Notes under the pieces: generated by a model
What the model saw: the letters and a program-made list of their open reading frames with translations, nothing else
The model's database searches: none
Told to the model about the DNA's origin: nothing
Translations under genes and position numbers: made by a program
IMG/VR virus record: IMGVR_UViG_3300034980_000114
Span: 1-20,206 of that record
From: a virus
Direction: 5' to 3' (one strand)
DNA: 20,206 nt
Shown: piece after piece, positions 6,845 through 13,221 of the stretch
Numbering within the stretch: the first letter of the stretch is position 1
How the letters are laid out: every line of letters begins with the position of its first letter

Positions 6845-8056
6845 ATGGCGAATACGCTATTAACAATCTCGATGATCACGAGAGAAGCTCTTCGTGTTCT
6901 AGAGAATAACCTGACGTTCACAAAGGGCGTCAATCGGCAGTATGACGACAAATTCGGGGTTGAAGGTGCAAAAATTGGCACTGTCCTGAATGTGAGAAAA
7001 CCACCGCGCTACATTGGCCGGACAGGAACCGCGATTTCAATTGAAGACGCGACAGAGACCCAGGTCGCTGTGACACTCGACACGCAGTTTGGTGTTGACA
7101 TCACGTTTACCTCGGAAGACCTCGCGTTGAAGATTGATGACTTTAGTCAGCGGTTCATTACGCCAGCGATTGCAACAGTGGCAAACAAGATCGACACGGC
7201 TGGTCTTGCGCTGTATAAGGACATCTATAACAGCGTGGGCACACCGGGAACAACGCCAAATGCGTTGCTGACGTATTTGCAAGCCGGTGTTTTGCTTGAC
7301 AACAACTCTGCGCCCGTTGATGGGCAGCGGTCGGTTGTCATTACGCCGCTCATGCAAGCGACGATTGTCGATGCGTTGAAAGGTCTGTTCCAACAGTCCT
7401 CGGCCATTGCGAATCAGTATCGCAAAGGGCAGATGGGCACAGCGGCTGGCTTCGACTGGCTCATGGACCAGAACGTCAACACGCACACGGTGGGACCGTT
7501 GGGCGGGACACCGCTCGTTAACGGCAGCACCTCCAGTGGCGCAACCACGTTGGTCACGGATGGCTGGACCGCATCTGCGGCGTCTCGACTGTTGAAGGGT
7601 GACATTTTCACCCTTGCTGGTGTGAATGCTGTCAACCCGCAGTCGCGTCAATCAACGGGTGAGTTGCAGCAGTTTGTTGTTACTGCTGATGTAAGCTCTG
7701 ATGGGTCTGGTAATTTAACTGCGGCGATTAGTCCAGCGATTACCAGTAGTGGAGCCTTTCAGACCGTTGATGCGTTGCCAGCAGACAACGCTGCGTTGAC
7801 GATTGTTGGCGCTGCCAGCACACAGACCCCACAAGGTCTCGCGCATCACCGTGATGCGTTTACGCTGGCAATGGCTGACCTGCCACTACCGCAAGGCACA
7901 GACATGGCTGCGCGTGTGAGCGATAGTCAGTTGGGCATGTCGATTCGCATGATCCGCGATTACGACATCACGACTGATAAGTTCCCGTGCAGACTGGATG
8001 TCCTCTTTGGGTGGGCAACATTGCGTCCTGAACTCGCATGTCGAGTGCAAGCGTAA
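6845..8056 (+). CDS. Major capsid protein, P22 gp5-like (403 aa)
   Basis: The coat protein forms the icosahedral shell. The N-terminus (MANTLLTISMITREALRVLENNL), the KPPRYIGRTG block and the VDITFTSEDLALKIDDFS block are typical of the P22 coat family, which is a HK97 fold carrying an inserted I-domain. The stretch of about residues 250-330, with GDIFTLAGVNAVNPQSRQST, is the expected insertion domain. Length is slightly below P22 gp5 (430). AGAAGGA at 6830-6836 lies eight bases ahead of the ATG. An intrinsic terminator follows the stop at once, as expected for a highly expressed gene at the end of the head operon. Confidence 0.95.
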   Translation: MANTLLTISMITREALRVLENNLTFTKGVNRQYDDKFGVEGAKIGTVLNVRKPPRYIGRTGTAISIEDATETQVAVTLDTQFGVDITFTSEDLALKIDDFSQRFITPAIATVANKIDTAGLALYKDIYNSVGTPGTTPNALLTYLQAGVLLDNNSAPVDGQRSVVITPLMQATIVDALKGLFQQSSAIANQYRKGQMGTAAGFDWLMDQNVNTHTVGPLGGTPLVNGSTSSGATTLVTDGWTASAASRLLKGDIFTLAGVNAVNPQSRQSTGELQQFVVTADVSSDGSGNLTAAISPAITSSGAFQTVDALPADNAALTIVGAASTQTPQGLAHHRDAFTLAMADLPLPQGTDMAARVSDSQLGMSIRMIRDYDITTDKFPCRLDVLFGWATLRPELACRVQA

Positions 8057-8073
8057 GTTGCTTCTAGTGGTTG

Positions 8074-8112
8074 ATAGGGAGGGGGCTACGCGCCCTCTCC
8101 CTATTCTTTTTT
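8074..8112 (+). terminator. Intrinsic terminator after the coat gene
   Basis: A 13-base-pair stem (8074-8086 with 8092-8104, one G-U pair) with a five-base loop is followed by TTCTTTTTT at 8105-8112... a classic Rho-independent terminator. It sits 18 bases after the coat stop and 13 bases before the next start, so it probably lowers expression of the tail genes relative to the head genes. Confidence 0.93.
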
Positions 8113-8124
8113 ACGAGGTCAGTG

Positions 8125-8292
8125 ATGAGTTATCCAAAAATGGTTTACGCACAGCGTGACGGCGAGGTTGTTCATACCGTCGTGAATACTCCTGATGAAT
8201 TAAAAGCGTTAGGGCCGGGATGGGCAGAGTCTCCAGATGGGCCGTTTTCAACGCCGAAACGTGTGGTGCCGAAGCTAAAGATTAAACGGTAA
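8125..8292 (+). CDS. Small hypothetical protein (55 aa)
   Basis: The protein starts MSYPKMVYAQRDGEVVHTVV and contains DELKALGPGWAESPDGPF. The pattern (short N-terminal strands, then ELKAL-G-x-GW and a basic tail of Pro and Lys) is common in short proteins encoded right after phage coat genes, which have no proven role. GAGG at 8115-8118 lies six bases ahead of the ATG. A TTG 18 codons upstream is in frame but lies in the terminator hairpin and is not used here. The gene is the first of the transcription unit after the terminator and is followed after three bases by the gp4-like gene. Confidence 0.75.
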   Translation: MSYPKMVYAQRDGEVVHTVVNTPDELKALGPGWAESPDGPFSTPKRVVPKLKIKR

Positions 8293-8295
8293 GCC

Positions 8296-9030
8296 ATGAC
8301 TGCGAATGAGTTAATTAGCCGATCTTTAAAGACGATTGGCGTGTTGGCGTCTGGAGAGACCGCAGACAGCGACAGTGTGGCCGACGCACTCGTGGTGCTG
8401 AATAACATGGTGGATTCGTGGGGCACAAACCGTCTCACGATCTATACGGTTACGCGGAACGTCCTCGACCTTACTGCGTCCACGCAGGAGTATACGATTG
8501 GCACGGGCGGCACGTTTAATATCGTGCGTCCTATAACGATTGAGCGTGCCAGTATTATTCTCGACAAAGACGCATCGTCGACAGAAAAAATAGAGTTGCC
8601 AATTCGCGGCCCCTTAACGGTCTCGCAGTGGCAGGACGTGGCGATTAAGGGCACGACCAGTACGTATCCCACAAACTTTTACTACGATAGAGCGTGGGCC
8701 GCAGGGCTGGCAAAGATTAGCGTGTGGCCGATTCCCAACAGTAGTAGCGTGCAGCTTGTGTTGTATGTGCCTACGGCGCTCACAAGTTTTGCGGATCTTA
8801 CAACGAGTTATACCTTTCCACCGGGCTACGAAGAGGCGCTGCGGTATCAACTGGCGCTGCGGTTGGCGCAGGAATTTGGCGCTGCCGTCAGCGGTGGATT
8901 GCTTGAGCTTGCCAATGAATCGTTTGCCAACATTAAGCGGATCAACACGTCAAGGGAAACACTTGGCATTGATCCGGCGCTGACGACTAGTGGTGGACGA
9001 TATGATTGGAGAACGGATCAGCACGCATGA
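8296..9030 (+). CDS. Head-tail connector / tail accessory factor, P22 gp4-like (244 aa)
   Basis: The N-terminal helical part (MTANELISRSLKTIGVL, then DALVVLNNMVDSWG) and the C-terminal helices (YEEALRYQLALRLAQEFG) match the connector family that binds below the portal and stabilises packaged DNA (P22 gp4; T7 gp11 has the same general plan). Between them, about residues 50-180, there is a strand-rich insert (YTIGTGGTFNIVRP, YDRAWAAGLAKISVWPIP), making it longer than P22 gp4 (166 residues). Its stop overlaps the start of the gp10-like gene (ATGA), and the two products are expected to act one after the other at the portal. Confidence 0.82.
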   Translation: MTANELISRSLKTIGVLASGETADSDSVADALVVLNNMVDSWGTNRLTIYTVTRNVLDLTASTQEYTIGTGGTFNIVRPITIERASIILDKDASSTEKIELPIRGPLTVSQWQDVAIKGTTSTYPTNFYYDRAWAAGLAKISVWPIPNSSSVQLVLYVPTALTSFADLTTSYTFPPGYEEALRYQLALRLAQEFGAAVSGGLLELANESFANIKRINTSRETLGIDPALTTSGGRYDWRTDQHA

Positions 9031-10472
9031 AGTTTCCGGGGTTTGTTGGGCCATCCTATGTGTCCCAGTCTCCGCTTTTGTCTGCCCAACGGTGTGTGAA
9101 TTGGTATCTGGAATCCTCTGAGGTCGGGAACGAGCCGTTTCAGAGCGCCTTGTATCCGACACCCGGATGCGAGGAGCGTCACACCTTTTCCGAGTCTCCT
9201 GTGCGCGGAATGTTGGAGCATAACGGGCGCTGCTTTGTGGCAGTGGGACAGACGTTCTATGAGATTTACAGCGACAAGACTACAACACCGACTGTGCATG
9301 GCACGATAGCTTATGCCACCACTCCCGTCACGCTTGTCGCTAACGATATGGGTGATGAGATTTTCATCACGTCGGCTGGCGTCGGCTACATCTTCACGTT
9401 AAGCACTAATGGCTTTGCTACGGTATTGGCGTCGGGGGCCGATCAAGGCGAGTTTTTGGATGGGTTTTTTCTTTCCCTGAATGCCACGACATCGACGTTG
9501 CGCTTGTCTGATCTAAATGACGGCACAACATGGGACGCCACACAGTATGCCCAGCGAACGGCTGGCGCGGACCCGTGGCAAGCGGTCGTTGTTACGCATC
9601 GTGATATCTGGCTCTTTGGAAAGGAAACAACAGAGGTCTGGTATAACGCAGGAACAAGTCCCTTTCCTTTTGCGGCTATTCCTGGCGCATTCATTGAGCA
9701 GGGCATTGCGGCTCCCTATTCTGCGAGACGTCTCGGGAATACGATTATCTGGTTAGGGAGCAGTGAAGAAGGCGCTGGTGTAGTGTGGATGGCGAGTGGG
9801 TATACGCCACAGCGCATTAGTACGCATGCCGTGGAGTTTGCGATTCAGGGGTATGTGCGTGCCGGGATCAATATCTCCGATGCGGTCGCGTGGACATATC
9901 AAGAGGACGGCCATAGTTTTTATGGATTGAATTTTCCCAGCGCGAAAGCCACATGGGTGTTTGATGCTGCAACTCAACTGTGGCACGAACGTGGGACGTG
10001 GAACATTGAAGACGTAGAGTATAAGGCGTGGAGACCGCAGTATCACGTCTATGCGTTCAATAAACATCTCGTGGGAGATCGTGCGATTGGCACAGTGTAT
10101 GAGATGTCGATTGATAAGTTTACCGATGCTGGCGGTGGCCCCATTCGACGCCTTCGTCGCACGCCGCATGTGGCCGTGAATGACGACTGGATGTTTTATA
10201 ACTCCCTTCAGGTTGAGCTTCAGCCCGGATTAGGACTAACGACAGGGCAAGGAAGTGACCCGCAAGTAATGATGCGATGGAGTGATGATGGCGGCTTTAC
10301 GTGGGGAAATGAGCATTGGTCGTCGGCTGGTAAGATTGGCAATTATGGGGTGCGAACGATTTGGCGTCGTCTTGGTCGCGGGTATGACCGTGTGTATGAG
10401 ATTGCGGTCACAGATCCTATTCCGTGGCGCGTCATCGGGGCGTATATTGAACTCAGCGTGAAAGAGCGGTAG
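9027..10472 (+). CDS. Tail accessory / DNA stabilisation protein, P22 gp10-like (481 aa)
   Basis: The sequence begins MKFPGFVGPSYVSQSP and has the block CVNWYLESS near residue 24, a hallmark of the phage stabilisation family (P22 gp10). The rest is a strand-rich protein with repeated Trp/Tyr-containing blades (for example DIWLFGKETTEVWYNAG and IIWLGSSEEGAGVVWMA), consistent with the six- or seven-bladed fold of gp10-like tail hub proteins. Length matches P22 gp10 (472). The ATG overlaps the preceding TGA (ATGA), and a TTG seven codons earlier is less likely. It follows the gp4-like gene, as in P22. Confidence 0.9.
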   Translation: MKFPGFVGPSYVSQSPLLSAQRCVNWYLESSEVGNEPFQSALYPTPGCEERHTFSESPVRGMLEHNGRCFVAVGQTFYEIYSDKTTTPTVHGTIAYATTPVTLVANDMGDEIFITSAGVGYIFTLSTNGFATVLASGADQGEFLDGFFLSLNATTSTLRLSDLNDGTTWDATQYAQRTAGADPWQAVVVTHRDIWLFGKETTEVWYNAGTSPFPFAAIPGAFIEQGIAAPYSARRLGNTIIWLGSSEEGAGVVWMASGYTPQRISTHAVEFAIQGYVRAGINISDAVAWTYQEDGHSFYGLNFPSAKATWVFDAATQLWHERGTWNIEDVEYKAWRPQYHVYAFNKHLVGDRAIGTVYEMSIDKFTDAGGGPIRRLRRTPHVAVNDDWMFYNSLQVELQPGLGLTTGQGSDPQVMMRWSDDGGFTWGNEHWSSAGKIGNYGVRTIWRRLGRGYDRVYEIAVTDPIPWRVIGAYIELSVKER

Positions 10473-10474
10473 CG

Positions 10475-10960
10475 ATGTCACTGTCTCAGGTTCCATTTCG
10501 GACGCCAATTTTGCAGGGGTTTCGAGAGGGTATTACCAGAGAATGGGTGCGATATCTTCAGTCGATTGTTGACATATTAAACGTGGCGGCACGGAAGCTG
10601 GCGTTGACGAGCTTGACTGGTCAAACCGCTTCTCTCAGCGCAACGGCACTTGATACAGGGGCGCTTGACCCCGGCGTTTATCGCGTGAGTTACGCTGCAC
10701 GTATTACGACCGCCGCATCGACAAGTTCAAGTGTGACGATTACCATTTCGTGGATGGACGGCAATGTTGCACAAACGCAGAGCGGAGCGGCGATGACTGG
10801 CAATACGACGACGACGCAACAGAACGCCTCGTTCCTGATTCACGTCGGGCCAAATACGCTTTCGTCGAATGACGTCGTGAAGTATGCAACTACGTATGCG
10901 TCGTCAGGAGGAACTGCAATGCAGTACAGCCTTTATGTCATGGTGGAGTCGTTGTCGTGA
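10475..10960 (+). CDS. Virion-associated protein, tail needle or fibre candidate (161 aa)
   Basis: The N-terminal 35 residues (SQVPFRTPILQGF then ITREWVRYLQSIVDIL) resemble the short adaptor segment found on many phage tail-tip and needle-like proteins. The remaining 120 residues are strand-rich and low in charge, with many Thr, Ser and Ala (AARITTAASTSSSVTITISW, TYASSGGTAMQYSLYV), resembling a small beta-sandwich virion protein. It occupies the position of the P22 needle gene gp26 but lacks gp26's long coiled coil. I therefore call it a probable structural protein of unknown detail. Its stop overlaps the next GTG by four bases. Confidence 0.6.
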   Translation: MSLSQVPFRTPILQGFREGITREWVRYLQSIVDILNVAARKLALTSLTGQTASLSATALDTGALDPGVYRVSYAARITTAASTSSSVTITISWMDGNVAQTQSGAAMTGNTTTTQQNASFLIHVGPNTLSSNDVVKYATTYASSGGTAMQYSLYVMVESLS

Positions 10961-11421
10961 TTCGTCCGGCGCTGTCTGATGATGTGCCGGAGTTAGTCAG
11001 GATGGGGTGTGAATTTGTTGACAACTCCACCTATCGGATGGTGATGTTTAGTAATCCGGCGCAGATTGCATCGCTTATGACGTCGTTGATCGAGAACGAT
11101 GAGGGACTCTTGTTAGTGTCCGAGACTGGTGACGTTGAGGAGCCACGGCATTTGTCTGGCATGCTTGGCATGATGGTGTATGAGCATCCCCTTTCTCACG
11201 AGCGCGTTGCCAATGAAGTTTTTTGGTGGGTCAACCCTGAAGATCGCGGACGGTCAGATTCCGTCCGACTGCTTCGACAGGGAGAGCAATGGGCAAAGGA
11301 ACAGTTGGCGTCTCTTGTGTATGCCGGTGCGCCAAATCAGAAGGTCGGGTCTGTGTTTGAGCGCCTTGGGTATATGCCACTAGAGGTGCAATACGTAAAA
11401 CCGATTTCTGCGGAATCGTAG
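10957..11421 (+). CDS. GNAT-family N-acetyltransferase (154 aa)
   Basis: The fold signature is visible in order: IRPALSDDVPELVRMG (strand 1 and helix 1), a central GMLGMMVYEHPL strand, the acetyl-CoA-binding region FWWVNPEDRGRSDSVRLL (near residue 89-107, R/Q-x-x-G-like RGRSDS), and the C-terminal FERLGYMPLEVQYVK strand-helix. Such enzymes transfer an acetyl group to an amine of a protein, peptide or small molecule; the target here is unknown. The GTG start overlaps the upstream TGA. GNAT genes are found in structural operons of some podoviruses; roles proposed include modifying virion or host proteins, which is inference. Confidence 0.85.
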   Translation: MIRPALSDDVPELVRMGCEFVDNSTYRMVMFSNPAQIASLMTSLIENDEGLLLVSETGDVEEPRHLSGMLGMMVYEHPLSHERVANEVFWWVNPEDRGRSDSVRLLRQGEQWAKEQLASLVYAGAPNQKVGSVFERLGYMPLEVQYVKPISAES

Positions 11422-11510
11422 CTTATACTTAGTGCTATGAGTTTTCGCCCCACTGATCTTAGTAGGTCGTATAGGTCGTCCGCTGCGGATGCGGGGCGCA
11501 GGGCTGTCTC

Positions 11511-11517
11511 AGGGAGA
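11511..11517 (+). promoter_or_regulatory. Ribosome binding site deciding the start at 11524
   Basis: AGGGAGA lies six bases ahead of the ATG at 11524. The upstream in-frame ATG at 11437 has no comparable site, so the internal start is preferred. Confidence 0.6.
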
Positions 11518-11523
11518 AACGAT

Positions 11524-11925
11524 ATGGTAGGCATGACACTTGGCGCGGGTATGTTGGTTTCTGGACTTGCGGGAGCCGGAGCATCGGCGTATGGGGCATG
11601 GCAATCTGGAAGGACACAGTCGAATGCTCTCAAGCAATCTCGGAGAGACCTTGAGCGAGACCGTCGAGAGCGTCAAGCGGCGTGGGATTCATGGCAAGAG
11701 TCTCAGGCCCCTGTCTTCCAAACGCGACAGGATGCGCTCATGGCTCAACTCGGACGATATGAGGGTCCAGTTGGGGGATCGTGGAAATCTCCAGACGAGA
11801 CACCGCAAGTGGTTGAGACGATGGCAACGCTGACGGATCTTGACACGGCGCTTGATACAGGGTTGGTGGACGCCCCACGTCCAGATAATCAACGTGGCAG
11901 CATGGGTCAATTGTATCGAGGGTAG
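11524..11925 (+). CDS. Probable internal virion protein, small (133 aa)
   Basis: The protein starts MVGMTLGAGMLVSGLAGAG, a glycine-rich hydrophobic helix, then a long charged helix (SNALKQSRRDLERDRRERQ) and APVFQTRQDALMAQL. This plan (short Gly/Ala helix, then a Gln/Arg-rich coil ending in PVFQ or PFRQ before LMAQLG) is common in small phage proteins encoded just ahead of internal or ejection proteins. Starting at the in-frame ATG 11437 would give 162 residues, adding a Ser/Arg-rich N-terminus, but lacks a ribosome site. No enzymatic motif is visible. It precedes the 406-residue Gln-rich protein and is probably in the same unit. Confidence 0.65.
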   Translation: MVGMTLGAGMLVSGLAGAGASAYGAWQSGRTQSNALKQSRRDLERDRRERQAAWDSWQESQAPVFQTRQDALMAQLGRYEGPVGGSWKSPDETPQVVETMATLTDLDTALDTGLVDAPRPDNQRGSMGQLYRG

Positions 11926-11936
11926 ACACAATTGAC
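11906..11936. repeat. Perfect 9-bp inverted repeat around a stop codon
   Basis: GTCAATTGT at 11906-11914 and ACAATTGAC at 11928-11936 pair perfectly across a 13-base loop that contains the TAG of the small internal protein gene. No run of T follows, so it is not a typical intrinsic terminator. It could slow or protect the mRNA end, or be a binding site; unknown. Confidence 0.6.
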
Positions 11937-11979
11937 TTCAAGTATGGGCATCTTCACAGATATGTGATGGGAGTCTGAT

Positions 11980-13200
11980 ATGGCGAATGGAACATACGAT
12001 GGGACTTATGACCCGCAGTCTGAGGACAATAGAGGAACATCGTCCCAACAGGCGTATGGGGTTGGGGGTTATAAGGGGCAAGGGCAGAGTACAAAGTCTG
12101 GAGCCGTAGTCAGCACTCCTGGCTCTCCCCCTCCCACGAATAACGGCAATGGTGGAAAGAAAGGAGATGGATATCTTCTTCCAGAGTGGGCGCGGGGAGG
12201 ATATAAGAAGTGGGATCCTAAAGAGTGGGGTGTCGGTCGCACTGGCGGTGGTGGCGGCGGTGGTGGCGGCGGCAATGTTGCAAAGACCAAAGATTTTACC
12301 TTCGACAAGATTGGGTATGACCCCTATAAGGGCGAAGACATTCGCTCCAAGGATCGTGACTACGAGAGATTTGACAAGACGGCTGGGTATGACCCCTATA
12401 TGGGATCGTATGAAGCGTCTCGATTTGATCGGTCGACTGATCCGTTTCGTGGGGATAAGTTTGCAGCCCCGAGTTATCAACAGGCGCAGGAAGACCCCGG
12501 TTACCAGTTTCGTCTTCGACAGGGACAACAGGCGCTGGAGAACTCAGCGGCAGCGAAGGGGATGTTGAGGACCGGTGGCACGATGAAGGGGTTGATGGAT
12601 TACAACCAAGCGGCGGCGAGTCAGGAATACGACAAGGCGTATGGCCGCGCATTAGGCGAATACCAGATGGGGTATGGGCAGGATGCGACGGCTGATCAGC
12701 AGCAGTGGGCGCGAGAAGCGCAGAAGTTTGGGATGAATCGACAGGCGGCTCTTGACCAGTATGACCGCGACTTCCAGCGCCATCAGGTCAACCAAGCAGG
12801 TCGGGCTGGTGTGTTTGGTCAGCAGATGGGCGCTCATCAAATGGATCAGCAGGGGTTGTATCAGGCGCAACAGGCAAACTTGGGGAATCAAATTGCTGCA
12901 CGTCAGTCAAATCTCGGAATGTATGGGCAAAACTTGGCCGCGCAGCAGGGGGCGTGGGATCGAATGTATATGGGCGGGAAGGATCAGTACGGCTATGGGC
13001 TTGACCGCGCACGTCACTTAGACGCCGAAGCACAGGCGAGTGCAGATCGAGGACAACGTGCCTCAGATCAAGCCTATAACAGAGCGAGGGCTGATTACCT
13101 GCTGGGGTATCAGCAGGATGTTTATGGCGGAGAAACTCGATGGGGCCGTCTTGAGGACTTAAAGCGGACGCCGACTACGACGCCATCTCCAAACGACTAA
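11980..13200 (+). CDS. Probable internal/ejection protein, Gln/Gly/Tyr-rich (406 aa)
   Basis: The N-terminal 80 residues are Gly/Ser-rich and disordered, followed by a run of ten glycines near residue 89-98. Three degenerate copies of a motif follow: FDKIGYDPYKG, FDKTAGYDPYMG and FDRSTDPFRG (about residues 107-160). Next comes QEDPGYQFRLRQGQQALENS and AAAKGMLRTGGTMKGL, a block I know from phage internal or tail-tip proteins of several podoviruses and siphoviruses, where it marks DNA-transfer-associated proteins of unknown mechanism. The rest is a long Gln/Ala/Tyr-rich helix. GGGAG lies about six bases upstream of the ATG. No catalytic motif is seen. Confidence 0.72.
   Translation: MANGTYDGTYDPQSEDNRGTSSQQAYGVGGYKGQGQSTKSGAVVSTPGSPPPTNNGNGGKKGDGYLLPEWARGGYKKWDPKEWGVGRTGGGGGGGGGGNVAKTKDFTFDKIGYDPYKGEDIRSKDRDYERFDKTAGYDPYMGSYEASRFDRSTDPFRGDKFAAPSYQQAQEDPGYQFRLRQGQQALENSAAAKGMLRTGGTMKGLMDYNQAAASQEYDKAYGRALGEYQMGYGQDATADQQQWAREAQKFGMNRQAALDQYDRDFQRHQVNQAGRAGVFGQQMGAHQMDQQGLYQAQQANLGNQIAARQSNLGMYGQNLAAQQGAWDRMYMGGKDQYGYGLDRARHLDAEAQASADRGQRASDQAYNRARADYLLGYQQDVYGGETRWGRLEDLKRTPTTTPSPND
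12245..12274 (+). repeat. Low-complexity (GGN)n tract coding for ten glycines
   Basis: Thirty bases of GGC/GGT triplets encode Gly10 in the internal protein gene. Triplet codons vary, so this is not a simple replication slippage of one codon; a flexible linker between the disordered N-terminus and the repeat region is likely. Confidence 0.85.
12312..12400 (+). repeat. Exact 17-bp direct repeats coding for GYDPY
   Basis: TGGGTATGACCCCTATA occurs at 12312-12328 and 12384-12400, exactly 72 bases (24 codons) apart, in the same frame. The amino-acid motif around it (FDK-GYDPY-G) recurs again in weakened form 15 residues later (FDRSTDPFRG), suggesting an old in-frame duplication. Confidence 0.85.
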
Positions 13201-13221
13201 GAACACAGGCAGGAGAGACTA

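Noticed and set aside
8071-8124. TTG-started extension of the 55-residue protein
   Set aside because: It would be translated from within the terminator hairpin; the ATG at 8125 has a proper ribosome site.
11405-11429. Promoter-like TTTCTG and TATACT ahead of the small internal protein gene
   Set aside because: The spacing is only 13 bases and no other element supports it; a good -10-like hexamer alone is expected by chance.
11932-11966. Promoter-like TTGACT with a downstream TATGTG
   Set aside because: The spacer is 23 bases, too long for a sigma-70 promoter, and the TTGACT overlaps the inverted repeat arm.
12069-12308. Antisense proline-rich reading frame opposite the Gly10 tract
   Set aside because: It is the complement of GGN codons, has no ribosome site and lies inside a well-supported gene.
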